A stretch of DNA of 64,000 nt from assembly GCA_965223675.1 (NCBI GenBank), contig OZ245013.1, forward strand, positions 4,092,001-4,156,000. The letters run 5' to 3'. The notes below the pieces were generated by a model. It saw nothing but the letters and a program-made list of their open reading frames with translations, searched no databases and had not been told where the DNA came from. Every line of letters starts with the position of its first letter. Position 1 is the first letter of the stretch. This stretch comes from JAGQKC01 sp965223675 (GTDB taxonomy: Bacteria; Nitrospirota; Nitrospiria; Nitrospirales; UBA8639). The position numbers and the translations under genes are program-made. Of the stretch, positions 17,802 to 26,213 are shown one piece after another.

Positions 17802-18303
17802 CATTTTAGGAGGGGGAGACCAACAGATTTCTTTGACCTCATGGACTTATCTCAAATCCGTTATTTTCTATCCAGCGTCGTGGTCTCCATTTTATTCTCA
17901 GCGTACATTCCTGAAATGCCCTAATTTGTCGAGTACTACCTTCCTGTGTGTTGTTGTGTTTTTACAACGTAACGTCTCATTCTTGAAATACTATCGTCAT
18001 AAGTTCAAAGCGAAATATGCGATAGGTACCCATAAATATCAACAACTTAGAGTAAGATAACGCAAGTGGTATGTTTTTAGCAGCTGTGAGGTGTTTGGCA
18101 ATAAAGTATTTTTGACACGTTTTCACATAAGCCTCGAGCAAATTCGGGTTCATATATTCATATAAATAGAAATTTTTCTTAGTGGGAAAAGGGAAGAGAA
18201 GAAGAGAGGAAACCAATTTTGTTCAAATTAAGAAGATGGGTTCTTAACTTGAACAGCTGTTTGTCCCTAGCCATGAAGGGACTCAACTAACAGGAGGAGT
18301 GCA
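17802..18303. other. Intergenic region upstream of the porin gene
   Basis: This 502-base AT-rich gap holds the inverted repeat listed at 18220-18255. TTGACA- and TATAAA-like hexamers occur but are not properly spaced to define a promoter. No tatC or other gene is visible. The porin's GGAGGAG ribosome site lies directly before its ATG. Confidence 0.4.
18220..18255 (+). promoter_or_regulatory. Inverted repeat in the porin 5' region
   Basis: The half-sites TGTTCAA-TTAAGAA and TTCTTAA-TTGAACA pair around GATGGG, with one extra base in each arm near the middle. It lies about 48 bases before the porin start codon and 35 bases before its ribosome site. It could be an operator or a 5' UTR stem that protects or regulates the mRNA. 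No T-tract follows, so a terminator is less likely. Confidence 0.5.
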
Positions 18304-19800
18304 ATGAGAGATTTTCATCGTATTTCCAGGTGGTTCACGGCAGCATGTCTGATCGTGTCCATGTCTGCTGTTCCTGCATTCGCAGTGAAAACAACGCCAG
18401 CAGTCGACGGCAATACTAATGTGCCGGCGGTGCCGCGAGCGATTCCCGATCTCTGGCCGTACCACAATTTTGACCCACCGAAGGGCGGTGTATTTGATGC
18501 GTCCAAGCTCACGATTTCCGGTGACATGCGAGTGCGTCCAGAGTTTAGAACTAACACGAACTTTGGAACGACAAAAAACAACAGATTCTTTACTCAGCAG
18601 TTAATTCGTTTAGGATTCAACTACGATGTCTCTCCAGATGTCGTGTTTTTTGTTCAACCTCAGGTTTCCAATAACTTTGGGGCATTAGAGACAAATGAAG
18701 CCGGAGCCATCAATCCTAATCATACAGGTGCCGATTTATTTCTCCGACAAGGGTACATGTTGATTCGGAATTTCTTAGTCCCAAACTTAACGATGAAAGC
18801 TGGACGTCAACTGGTTGTTTGGGGAAACCATCGCATCTTTGGTCACTTTGATTGGAACAACGTTGGTTTTACGTTTGATGGGGTGACTCTTCGCTATAAT
18901 CATGCAAAAGTTCCAGTTGAATTAGGTTGGTTGCAGGTTGCGGAAGGTAATTGTACGCAAAACGCGGGAGGGTGTACGCCTATTTCCGCAACAGGAACAG
19001 GGGCTGCGTACGGTGGAGATGGAAACATTCTCTTCCTTCGAGTTCCGATGAAACTTTCCGGGGTTGCCATTGAACCGGCGTGGATCTATGAAGAAGGTGG
19101 TGCCACGGGAGCTAATGGTGCTGGTGGACAACGTGGAAACCAAAGCCGCCATACCGTTGGAGCCAGGATTGCAGGCAAAGCGGGTGTCGTTGATGCCACA
19201 GTCGAGGGGTACTATCAGTTTGGACGAATTGGTCCAACTGGAGGGAACACCTTTGGTGGTGGTGGTAACAGAACCATCAATGCCTATGCGGTTCATGTGG
19301 ATGCGGGCGTAACGTTACCCGTGCCGATGCAGCCTCGTGTTGGGGCAGAATTTAACTATGCATCCGGTGATGATAATGCAAACACGAGTGGATTTGGTGG
19401 TGCCGACACCTTTAGTCAATTGTTCCCAACAAACCACATTCATTTTGGGTACATGGACTTGATGGCCTGGCAAAATATGATGACCTTCGGAGCAAATTTA
19501 CAACTTCGTCCCACTGCAAACAGTCATTTTGAGATTGCTGGGCACTATATGCGGTTAGCCGAAGAGGAAGACAACTGGTATAGTGCTGGACAGGGTCCTT
19601 TCTTTACCACACCAGCTGGAAACAATGAGAAGTCACTAGGTGGAGAAATTGATGTGGTCTATACCCTGTTCTTCCATAACAATAAGGTTGGATGGCAGGT
19701 TGGATATGGACACTTCTTTACCGGTGATTACAACAAGAAGAATAATTTTGGGACCGCAGATCAGAATTGGGGCTATACCCAGCTCTGGATCAACTTCTAA
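18304..19800 (+). CDS. Alginate-export-type outer-membrane porin
   Basis: A 498-residue outer-membrane beta-barrel protein. Residues 1-27 are a signal peptide ending in VPAFA. The mature part starts with a polar segment, then a region matching the alginate_exp family: LTISGDMRVRPEFRTN, FVQPQVSNNFG, LFLRQGYM and MKAGRQLVVWGNHR. Alternating aromatic strands and a C-terminal phenylalanine (LWINF) are typical of barrels. Despite the family name, such porins are widespread in Nitrospirota without alginate metabolism and probably pass small solutes. The gene has a strong ribosome site and an excellent terminator, implying high single-gene expression. Confidence 0.87.
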   Translation: MRDFHRISRWFTAACLIVSMSAVPAFAVKTTPAVDGNTNVPAVPRAIPDLWPYHNFDPPKGGVFDASKLTISGDMRVRPEFRTNTNFGTTKNNRFFTQQLIRLGFNYDVSPDVVFFVQPQVSNNFGALETNEAGAINPNHTGADLFLRQGYMLIRNFLVPNLTMKAGRQLVVWGNHRIFGHFDWNNVGFTFDGVTLRYNHAKVPVELGWLQVAEGNCTQNAGGCTPISATGTGAAYGGDGNILFLRVPMKLSGVAIEPAWIYEEGGATGANGAGGQRGNQSRHTVGARIAGKAGVVDATVEGYYQFGRIGPTGGNTFGGGGNRTINAYAVHVDAGVTLPVPMQPRVGAEFNYASGDDNANTSGFGGADTFSQLFPTNHIHFGYMDLMAWQNMMTFGANLQLRPTANSHFEIAGHYMRLAEEEDNWYSAGQGPFFTTPAGNNEKSLGGEIDVVYTLFFHNNKVGWQVGYGHFFTGDYNKKNNFGTADQNWGYTQLWINF

Positions 19801-19846
19801 TCCTTAACGACAAGGGGGAATCTGACTTCTTCCCCGTTATCCTTAT

Positions 19847-19882
19847 CCCTGCTGGAGCATGCTCCAGCAGGGATTTTTTTTG
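19847..19882 (+). terminator. Rho-independent terminator of the porin gene
   Basis: The stem CCCTGCTGGAGC/GCTCCAGCAGGG (19847-19872) is a perfect palindrome around a central AT. It is followed by A and a run of nine Ts. It lies 47 bases after the porin stop codon and is the strongest intrinsic terminator in the window. Confidence 0.93.
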
Positions 19883-20005
19883 GGGGATCTCCCTAATCCT
19901 CGTCATTGTTCCTATAGTTAAGATTCAGTCATTCATTGACAGTAATTCATAATGGTGAGAAGGTTAAAAATGCCATAATAAAAGCAACGGAAAAATTTTT
20001 ACGCC

Positions 20006-22036
20006 GTGAACAGAGTAAAGCCCCTACACCCCAACGGCTTAAGCCTTTCTGCGGTATTCTGCATGACTACCTTATGGATTGGTGTGTCAATTGTGACATC
20101 CGCAAACGCTCAAGATGGATTAACCCCGGACAAGTTGGTGCCTGCATCAAGTGCAATCCCAAAGGCAACGTTTGTTCTACCGCTATGCGATGACGAGGAG
20201 AAGAGCAAAACAACAGTGATGAGAACTGCTCAACAGTTCCTCCACCATACTCGATCTCTTTCCGATATGGGAGGCGTTATTCAAGATTCGTCAGAGGGTG
20301 GTCGTGACTTGGGTATGCGAGTGCCTAACTCATTTGCCAAATTCACAGGCTCTAACTCAGGAGCCGCAGCTTCTTGGTCAGTTCGGCAGCCTTCATTTGT
20401 AGGGAAGTACCATGTCGAACGAGACACGATTCAGCGTATTCTGGTCTCTGATGTCAGTTCGTATGCCCTAATGCCGCTCGAGGTCAATCAGCATGTGAAG
20501 CGCATCCTTGACTATTATCAACATGACATTCACCAGAGATTTCAAAGATACCTTGACCGATTCGAAAAATATAAAGACCTGGTTCAGCGTGTGTTCAGGC
20601 AGGCCGGTTTACCGCTAGAGCTTGGGTATCTCTCATTAGTCGAGAGTGGTTTTAATCCTCGTGCCTTTTCTCGAGCAAGGGCTTCAGGTCCTTGGCAATT
20701 CATGAAAGCGACGGGGCGTGTGTATGGGCTTACTGTGACATGGTATGTGGATGAACGAAGGGATCCGGTCAAGTCAACGGTTGCTGCGGCTCACCACCTC
20801 AGAGACCTCTTTGATGAGTTCCAATCTTGGCCGTTGGCCCTGGGTGCTTACAATGCGGGCGGGTCTAGAATTCAGCGAGCCATTCGAAAAAGCGGGAGTC
20901 GGGATTTTTGGAAGATTCGGAAAACGGGGTATATCGTGAGAGAAACCAAGGATTATGTCCCCAGTTTTATCGCGGCAGTTCTCATTGCTTCAAATCCGAC
21001 CCAATACGGGTTTAAGCTCAACCCGACGGTCCCTTATACCTATGATGAAGTGTTAGTGCGTAAGCGTGCTCACCTCAAAGCTGTGGCAGAAACCACAGGG
21101 ATTCCCCTTGGAGAACTCAAGGAACTGAATCCAGAACTTCTTCACAACATCATTCCCATAGTGGAAGTTGGCTATTCGTTAAAAGTTCCTCCGGGCAAGG
21201 GGCTTCTTGTACGAGAACGCCATGACCAAATTAAGATGTGGACGAAACTTCCTCCGGAGTCTGCGACCTGGTATCGCGTGCGTTTTGGTGAGACCCTTGC
21301 TGACGTTGCCCAGCGATTCGGTCTCACTAAACAGGAACTCAGACGACTCAATAACCTCAACAAAGACGATCGGATTCTTTGGAACGACCGACTTCGCTTA
21401 CGAACAGACGACGATAGTGTCCCGATCGCCGTCGAGGCCGAACCGTCCCCGCCACCCACTTGGTACCGCGTGCGTTATGGTGACACGCTCGCCTCCATCG
21501 CCAAGAAGTTTGACCTCACCAAACAGGAACTCAGACGACTCAACAACCTCAACAAAGACGATCGGATTCTCTGGAACGACCGGCTTCGTATCAGAGCGGA
21601 TGAGGATGACCATCCTTCACTCGTCCCGAAAGCTGAACCTACTCCACCACCCACTTGGTACCGAGTCCATTATGGTGACACGCTCGCCTCCATCGCCAAG
21701 AAGTTTGACCTCACCAAGCAGGAACTCAGACGACTCAACAACCTCAACAAAGACGATCGGATTCTCTGGAACGACCGGCTTCGTATCAGAGCGGATGAGG
21801 ATGACGATCCCTCGCTTGTCCCGAAATCTGAGCCGTCACCGCCAGGCACCTGGTACCGCGTGCGTTATGGTGATACGCTCACATCCATTGCCAAGAGATT
21901 TGGGCTGTCGGTGCAGAAACTCAAACGACTCAATCACCTGAAGGATGATCGCATTCGATCGAACGATCGGCTTCGAGTCAGAGCAGGCAATGACAATTCC
22001 CCCGTCGCCTTCAATCCTGAAAAAGACAATCCTTAA
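20006..22036 (+). CDS. Lytic transglycosylase with tandem LysM repeats (MltD-like)
   Basis: A 676-residue exported peptidoglycan hydrolase. A hydrophobic signal ends near SANAQD. The SLT catalytic domain spans about residues 190-320, with the catalytic glutamate in LSLVESGFNP and the following GPWQFMKATGR and LGAYNAGGSR. A LysM-like region (LKELNPELL) precedes four long LysM repeats (from about residue 421) that are nearly identical in sequence. LysM domains bind N-acetylglucosamine and hold the enzyme on the wall. The start is a GTG at 20006 with a poor ribosome site. MltD-type enzymes cleave glycan strands during growth and division. Confidence 0.9.
   Translation: MNRVKPLHPNGLSLSAVFCMTTLWIGVSIVTSANAQDGLTPDKLVPASSAIPKATFVLPLCDDEEKSKTTVMRTAQQFLHHTRSLSDMGGVIQDSSEGGRDLGMRVPNSFAKFTGSNSGAAASWSVRQPSFVGKYHVERDTIQRILVSDVSSYALMPLEVNQHVKRILDYYQHDIHQRFQRYLDRFEKYKDLVQRVFRQAGLPLELGYLSLVESGFNPRAFSRARASGPWQFMKATGRVYGLTVTWYVDERRDPVKSTVAAAHHLRDLFDEFQSWPLALGAYNAGGSRIQRAIRKSGSRDFWKIRKTGYIVRETKDYVPSFIAAVLIASNPTQYGFKLNPTVPYTYDEVLVRKRAHLKAVAETTGIPLGELKELNPELLHNIIPIVEVGYSLKVPPGKGLLVRERHDQIKMWTKLPPESATWYRVRFGETLADVAQRFGLTKQELRRLNNLNKDDRILWNDRLRLRTDDDSVPIAVEAEPSPPPTWYRVRYGDTLASIAKKFDLTKQELRRLNNLNKDDRILWNDRLRIRADEDDHPSLVPKAEPTPPPTWYRVHYGDTLASIAKKFDLTKQELRRLNNLNKDDRILWNDRLRIRADEDDDPSLVPKSEPSPPGTWYRVRYGDTLTSIAKRFGLSVQKLKRLNHLKDDRIRSNDRLRVRAGNDNSPVAFNPEKDNP
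21266..22036 (+). repeat. Coding tandem repeats of about 195 bp (LysM units)
   Basis: Four units begin at 21266, 21458, 21653 and 21848, with spacing of 192, 195 and 195 bases. Each encodes TWYRV-(R/H)-(Y/F)-G-(D/E)-TL, then a LysM core with LRRLNNLNKDDRILWNDRL and an acidic, proline-rich linker. Units 2 and 3 are almost identical at the DNA level over about 160 bases, pointing to recent duplication or gene conversion. Unit 4 is the most divergent and lacks one residue pair in the core. Confidence 0.9.
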
Positions 22037-22119
22037 TCAGTCCCTCTAAAACCACCTAGATATCGTGTTCTAGAGTTCGGGCAAATGAACAGCCCTTGAT
22101 TTGGTTGGTGCAGAAGAAA

Positions 22120-23946
22120 TTATCGAGCGAGTGGAATATTTGAATATGGTGGGGTTAGTGACTGTGCAGGAATGATTTCGGCAGTTCCGTCTAGATCTTG
22201 AAGAAGTTCTTCGAGCGTCACGATTCCGTTTTGATTCTGATCGGCACTTCCTCGCAATCCTTCGAGTAGCTGTACGGGAGCTGACGTAGATTTGCCTTCA
22301 AGACGGCGGACCTGAATGACTTGAGGAACGTGAGGCTTTCCATTCAATGGCAACATTGCCTGCCAGTTGGCCGGTGTAGACCCATTGAGCCCTACTGCCG
22401 TTTTACTGGATTCTAGGTACTGAGTCACCGGTGTGTCGAGGAACAAGACTGAGAGTTTTACTTTGAGTTTGTGCAAGACTCGTTGAAGACTGCGCAATGA
22501 AATCAGCCGCTTTTTAGAGGCTGATAAAGAGCCTTCAAATGGGACCAAATACACTTCGCCTTCTGCCGGGTCAATGAAGGCATGACCAGCAAAATATAAA
22601 ACAAAAATGGAATCTGGAGACAGTCGATGTTTTGCCAAGTCAAACAAGCTCTCCTCAATATCAGCTCGAGTCGCATGGGGCCCATTGAGCACCTTGATGT
22701 TTTCTCTGGGGAAGGTTCCTGTCACTCGAAGGGCATCGGTCACCTCTCGTAGTTGTTGCTTGGGAACCTGATAAGCCTTTGGCCAGGGGTCTCGGTATTC
22801 ATTCATTCCCACGACCAAGGCGTGATATGGCGAATTCGTCGAAGATGTCGTGTGTGAGGGCTTTTTATCTTTGTGTACTTGGGGTGGTGTTGTGGTGGCT
22901 GGTTGAATAGCTGCGAGGACCGTATGTTCGCCAGGAGGAATGCCTTGGGACAATGAAATCGACACGACTAACTCGCCCTTTTCCTGTTCGACTGAGGCCG
23001 GCATACGGCCTCGTACTTCTGTTGTTTTCTTCTCGCCAGGCTGAAGAGCACCGATCGGAATGGGTAATGTGATAACGTCTGAAAATGCGTCAATGATGGT
23101 CTGACTGCCCCGTAGCTCCACATAAGCGGAGCGTACTGGTGTGGCACTCATATTCGTCGTTTCAATCTGAAGAACCAAGTTTTCTCCACCTTCAAGGATT
23201 AAATTATTGTTCTCATCCTGAAGCATGGTTCGAAATGTAAGGGAAGGTTGTTGAGATTGTGTTGGTTGAGTAGAGAAGGGCGTAACAGGGCTAGTATTCG
23301 CAGGTCCTTGTGGTTCAGGAGCTTGACCATAAAGTCGAGGGATTACGTTGACCATATCCATTGCTAACGTTTCCGCTGCACTTTCGATCACGCCATCAAA
23401 TTGTCCTGTCGCACATGAATTAGATTGACCCGTGAGTGCCGGGGTCCATAGGTTAACTTTGTCGGCATAGGTGAGGGGAGTTTTGGCTAAGGCATTACCC
23501 TGTGAGTCTCGATAGATGGCCTGAAGTTGTAAGCCGACATTGGCGTGATACCGATCTTCCTCTCCTGAACGTCCGATTGGTTCAAAACTGGCGTCAACGA
23601 ACCTTAGGTCAATGGTTAAATCGTTCGACAAGCTAGGAGATATTCCCGATGCAGGATCTGTGGGCTGAGTGGCCACAGAGGCAAAACGTTCTTGCCCTAT
23701 TCGAGTAAAGGTTTGAGCAATGATGTTGCCTGACTTGATCGTATAGGGTAATCCACAGGCATCGACAACTTGAGTGTGCTGCAAGAGGCTTGGATCAAAA
23801 TGGTACATGACGGAAATAGGCACTTTGGTCTCTGGTTCATCGTCGAACGAAAGACGAGGAATAGAAATTTTGTCACATGCGGGAAGTGTGGCCACAAAAA
23901 TGAGGCACAAAATTTTATGCAACCATTTGTTCATTGGCTTCGACAT
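22120..23946 (-). CDS. Caspase-fold (C14-like) lipoprotein, probably catalytically inactive
   Basis: A 608-residue envelope protein. The N-terminus carries a lipoprotein signal (LCLIFVATLPAC). Residues about 30-220 are a beta-rich domain of unknown family, and 240-350 include an Ig-like segment. A C-terminal caspase-like domain follows, with ALVVGMNEYRD and YFAGHAF. The catalytic histidine is H455, but the expected cysteine after the D-(S/A/T) pair is proline 506 (LFLDTPVTQ), so protease activity is unlikely. An EF-hand-like DQNQNGIVTLEE loop sits at 569-580. It is transcribed divergently from two lipoprotein genes and may be linked to them. Confidence 0.78.
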   Translation of the reverse strand: MSKPMNKWLHKILCLIFVATLPACDKISIPRLSFDDEPETKVPISVMYHFDPSLLQHTQVVDACGLPYTIKSGNIIAQTFTRIGQERFASVATQPTDPASGISPSLSNDLTIDLRFVDASFEPIGRSGEEDRYHANVGLQLQAIYRDSQGNALAKTPLTYADKVNLWTPALTGQSNSCATGQFDGVIESAAETLAMDMVNVIPRLYGQAPEPQGPANTSPVTPFSTQPTQSQQPSLTFRTMLQDENNNLILEGGENLVLQIETTNMSATPVRSAYVELRGSQTIIDAFSDVITLPIPIGALQPGEKKTTEVRGRMPASVEQEKGELVVSISLSQGIPPGEHTVLAAIQPATTTPPQVHKDKKPSHTTSSTNSPYHALVVGMNEYRDPWPKAYQVPKQQLREVTDALRVTGTFPRENIKVLNGPHATRADIEESLFDLAKHRLSPDSIFVLYFAGHAFIDPAEGEVYLVPFEGSLSASKKRLISLRSLQRVLHKLKVKLSVLFLDTPVTQYLESSKTAVGLNGSTPANWQAMLPLNGKPHVPQVIQVRRLEGKSTSAPVQLLEGLRGSADQNQNGIVTLEELLQDLDGTAEIIPAQSLTPPYSNIPLAR

Positions 23947-24096
23947 ACAAGTAACCTACCCGATGATCACGGGAGATGCAATATGTTCGTGTGAGGGTAT
24001 CTGAACCTTCCTTGACGACACAAGGAATGGAGAAGGACAATGTACGCATGTCGATCATTGCTTCATAGATGCAGCCATTAATGAGGAGGAAATATC

Positions 24097-24861
24097 ATGA
24101 AAAATTTTCAATTCATGATCGTGGGACTCACGGTGCTGGTCCTGAGCGGTTGTGCCATGCAGTCTGTGCCTGAACGACTTCCGGTATATTTTGGAGTCGA
24201 CAAAGATGTCTTGAGCAAATCGAGGATGGTCACGCTTCCGCCAGAGGGGGTGAAGGCCGGTCTTTTGGTTATCAATGATACCACTTATCCACATTCGGCT
24301 CCGGCTCTCTCCGAAGAAAGTGTGAAAGGATTCACACATCGTCTGAAGGCAGAGATCAGTGAGCGGTTCCCGATAACCGTCGTGAAGGTGATTGATTATC
24401 CACAATTCAAATATGGCCAGAACTCTAAGCAATTTGTCGAAGTTGCCCAGAAAGAAGGCTTGGACTACCTCCTGCTTGGTATACTCTCAAGCTCAGAAAA
24501 TGAGGTCCCTGACCAGCTTTCTTTTCAGGGAGGTCGAGTTGGATTAGGGGGAGGTCGAGGCAGACTCTTAGGATTTCGAGCCGAAAATTATGCCCTGGTT
24601 GAGTTAGCGTTGGTGTATGGCGAGACAGGTCATCCGCTCGTTCATGCGAACGGGTCTGCTTGGTCGGTGCTCGAGCGTCTTAATGTTCCTGTTGAATCCA
24701 ATGTCTATCCAGTCGTTCGTCGTGATCTAACCCAACCTCCCATTTATCCTCCGGAGGATATGGCCTATGAAACACTTCGGAGTGTCTCGGCACAAGATGC
24801 GATGCAGCAAGCATTGATGCATTTTCAAGAAGCATGGAATCAAGAGGCACCTTCCACATGA
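24097..24861 (+). CDS. Lipoprotein, first of a paralogous pair
   Basis: A 254-residue lipoprotein with the lipobox VLVLSGCA and a strong ribosome site (GAGGAGG, seven bases before the ATG). The mature part has a segment APALSEESVKGFTHRLK, then LDYLLLGILSSS, a glycine-rich loop (GGRVGLGGGRGRLLG), and ALVELALVYGETG. The same landmarks recur in the next gene. Its stop overlaps the next start by one base (ATGA). I do not recognise a named family; a role in envelope assembly or sensing is possible but unproven. It is divergent from the caspase-fold lipoprotein. Confidence 0.72.
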   Translation: MKNFQFMIVGLTVLVLSGCAMQSVPERLPVYFGVDKDVLSKSRMVTLPPEGVKAGLLVINDTTYPHSAPALSEESVKGFTHRLKAEISERFPITVVKVIDYPQFKYGQNSKQFVEVAQKEGLDYLLLGILSSSENEVPDQLSFQGGRVGLGGGRGRLLGFRAENYALVELALVYGETGHPLVHANGSAWSVLERLNVPVESNVYPVVRRDLTQPPIYPPEDMAYETLRSVSAQDAMQQALMHFQEAWNQEAPST

Positions 24862-25559
24862 GTGTTTACCATAAAAACTTGAGGTTTTGGGTCTTAATCG
24901 TTTGTCTTACACTGGGATTTGGTGGTTGCGTCTCGAGTCCAAATCCAAGAATGTCAGAGGTTCTCGGACTGCCTGTGGACAAAACCTCAACTCAGCCATT
25001 AATACGTCGATGGACTGAGCGTCAGGCGATCGGGTTGGTGGCTCTTTCTGATGCAACTGGGCCTGATGCGGCTCCAGCCATTTCTTCTTCTTTGCTATCG
25101 CGGCTTACCCACAGAGCCGAAGTGTATCTTAGCCAGCATTGTAGGATTCCTGAAATAAAGATTATTCCTTTTAATGGGGACGAGGCCAAACGCGATCCAT
25201 CGACTCTTATCAAAAGAACAAGGGATCATCAGGTTGGTTCGCTGATCGTCGCGCTGTTTTCCAGTATGGAAACCACCCAGCCCGCGACGTTTGGTGAGGC
25301 AAGAATGATGACGCAAATGCCTGGAACAACGACTCATAATTCCGCCCTGGTTGAGCTGGGAATGATCGATATCACACGAGGAATTGTTGAACGTCAGGCC
25401 TATGGCGAGGCGACTGAAAGCCTGGATCGCTTGACGGTTCCCATAGGCAACGACCAGCCGACATATGAAGAGGCCCTAGATATTCTTCGGGCCAATGCCG
25501 GACAACAAGCCCTAGATAAGGCCCTTCAAGGGTTTACTCAGGGCTGCGTCGGGATTTGA
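24858..25559 (+). CDS. Lipoprotein, second of a paralogous pair
   Basis: A 233-residue lipoprotein starting at the ATG that overlaps the upstream stop. The lipobox is LGFGGCVS. It repeats the upstream protein's plan: APAISSSLLSRLTHR, then LIVALFSSMETT, ALVELGMIDITRG and a terminal QQALDKALQGF helix. Low overall identity but the same order of motifs indicates an ancient tandem duplication. Translational coupling implies that the two act together, perhaps as a heteromer. No named family is recognised. It converges with yajQ. Confidence 0.72.
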   Translation: MSVYHKNLRFWVLIVCLTLGFGGCVSSPNPRMSEVLGLPVDKTSTQPLIRRWTERQAIGLVALSDATGPDAAPAISSSLLSRLTHRAEVYLSQHCRIPEIKIIPFNGDEAKRDPSTLIKRTRDHQVGSLIVALFSSMETTQPATFGEARMMTQMPGTTTHNSALVELGMIDITRGIVERQAYGEATESLDRLTVPIGNDQPTYEEALDILRANAGQQALDKALQGFTQGCVGI

Positions 25560-25579
25560 TCTTCTGATTATGAAGGGGA

Positions 25580-26077
25580 TTAACGGTAATTCTCGAACGT
25601 GAGATCAATTCCAAAGTCTTCTTGCTTGAGAAAAGACATGACGGATTGCAATTCATCCTTACTTTTGCTTTGTACGCGGATTTGATCTCCTTGAATTTGA
25701 GCCTGCGCCTTTAATTTTTTTTCTTTAATGACTTTAGTAATGGTTTTGGCTTTATCGTCAGGAATGCCACTTTGAATCCCGATTTTTTGGCGTACCGTGC
25801 TTCCAAGAGCGTCTTCCATTTTTCCAAATGTCAGTCCTTTGAGTGAGACATGGCGTTTGATGCACTTGCCCTTCAGAATGTCGACGACGGCGTTCAACTT
25901 GTATTCGTCATCAGAAATTATTTCGAGTTCTCGTTCTTTTTCCTTGAGGGTTAACTCTGTCTTCGAGCCTTTGAAATCAAATCGTTGACTAATTTCTTTG
26001 GTCGTCTGGTCAACTGCGTTTTTCATTTCCTGCATGTCGATTTTCGACACGACGTCAAATGAGTATTGACTTCCCAT
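25580..26077 (-). CDS. yajQ: YajQ family cyclic-di-GMP-binding/nucleotide-binding protein
   Basis: A 165-residue protein starting at the ATG at 26077, where AAGGA lies five bases upstream. Upstream in-frame sequence is repeat-derived and was excluded. The N-terminus MGSQYSFDVVSKID and FDFKGSKTELTL are the YajQ signature. The C-terminal half contains IKEKKLKAQAQIQGDQIRV and ends in TFENYR. The fold is two ferredoxin-like domains. Homologues bind cyclic di-GMP or RNA and influence transcription in some pathogens. Length is normal (E. coli YajQ is 163). Confidence 0.95.
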   Translation of the reverse strand: MGSQYSFDVVSKIDMQEMKNAVDQTTKEISQRFDFKGSKTELTLKEKERELEIISDDEYKLNAVVDILKGKCIKRHVSLKGLTFGKMEDALGSTVRQKIGIQSGIPDDKAKTITKVIKEKKLKAQAQIQGDQIRVQSKSKDELQSVMSFLKQEDFGIDLTFENYR

Positions 26078-26140
26078 AGCGTTCCTTTCTGCTGGGAGTG
26101 CCCCAAAACGCCCGCCAGCGGCGTTCTCTTGAATAGTCGC

Positions 26141-26200
26141 TCGTTGCTCGTATTTCGCATCTCGTAAAAAGATTTTTCTAGTCTCCCGAGATACGTCCTT
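26141..26200. repeat. Intergenic repeat related to the element at 2153-2199
   Basis: The segment CTCGTATTTCG (26147-26157) is followed by CATCTCGT, an AAAAAGATTTTT core and CCCGAGATACG (26186-26196). The parts partially pair across the core. The 11-base CTCGTATTTCG is the exact reverse complement of a stretch in the 2.15 kb element, and the core resembles the 17.45 kb element. It lies between yajQ and the cstA stop codon. Confidence 0.5.
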
Positions 26201-26213
26201 TTCCTTATATAGT

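Noticed and set aside
20006..22036. CRISPR-like array in the transglycosylase gene
   Set aside because: The 195-base units are in frame and encode LysM domains, so they are coding repeats.
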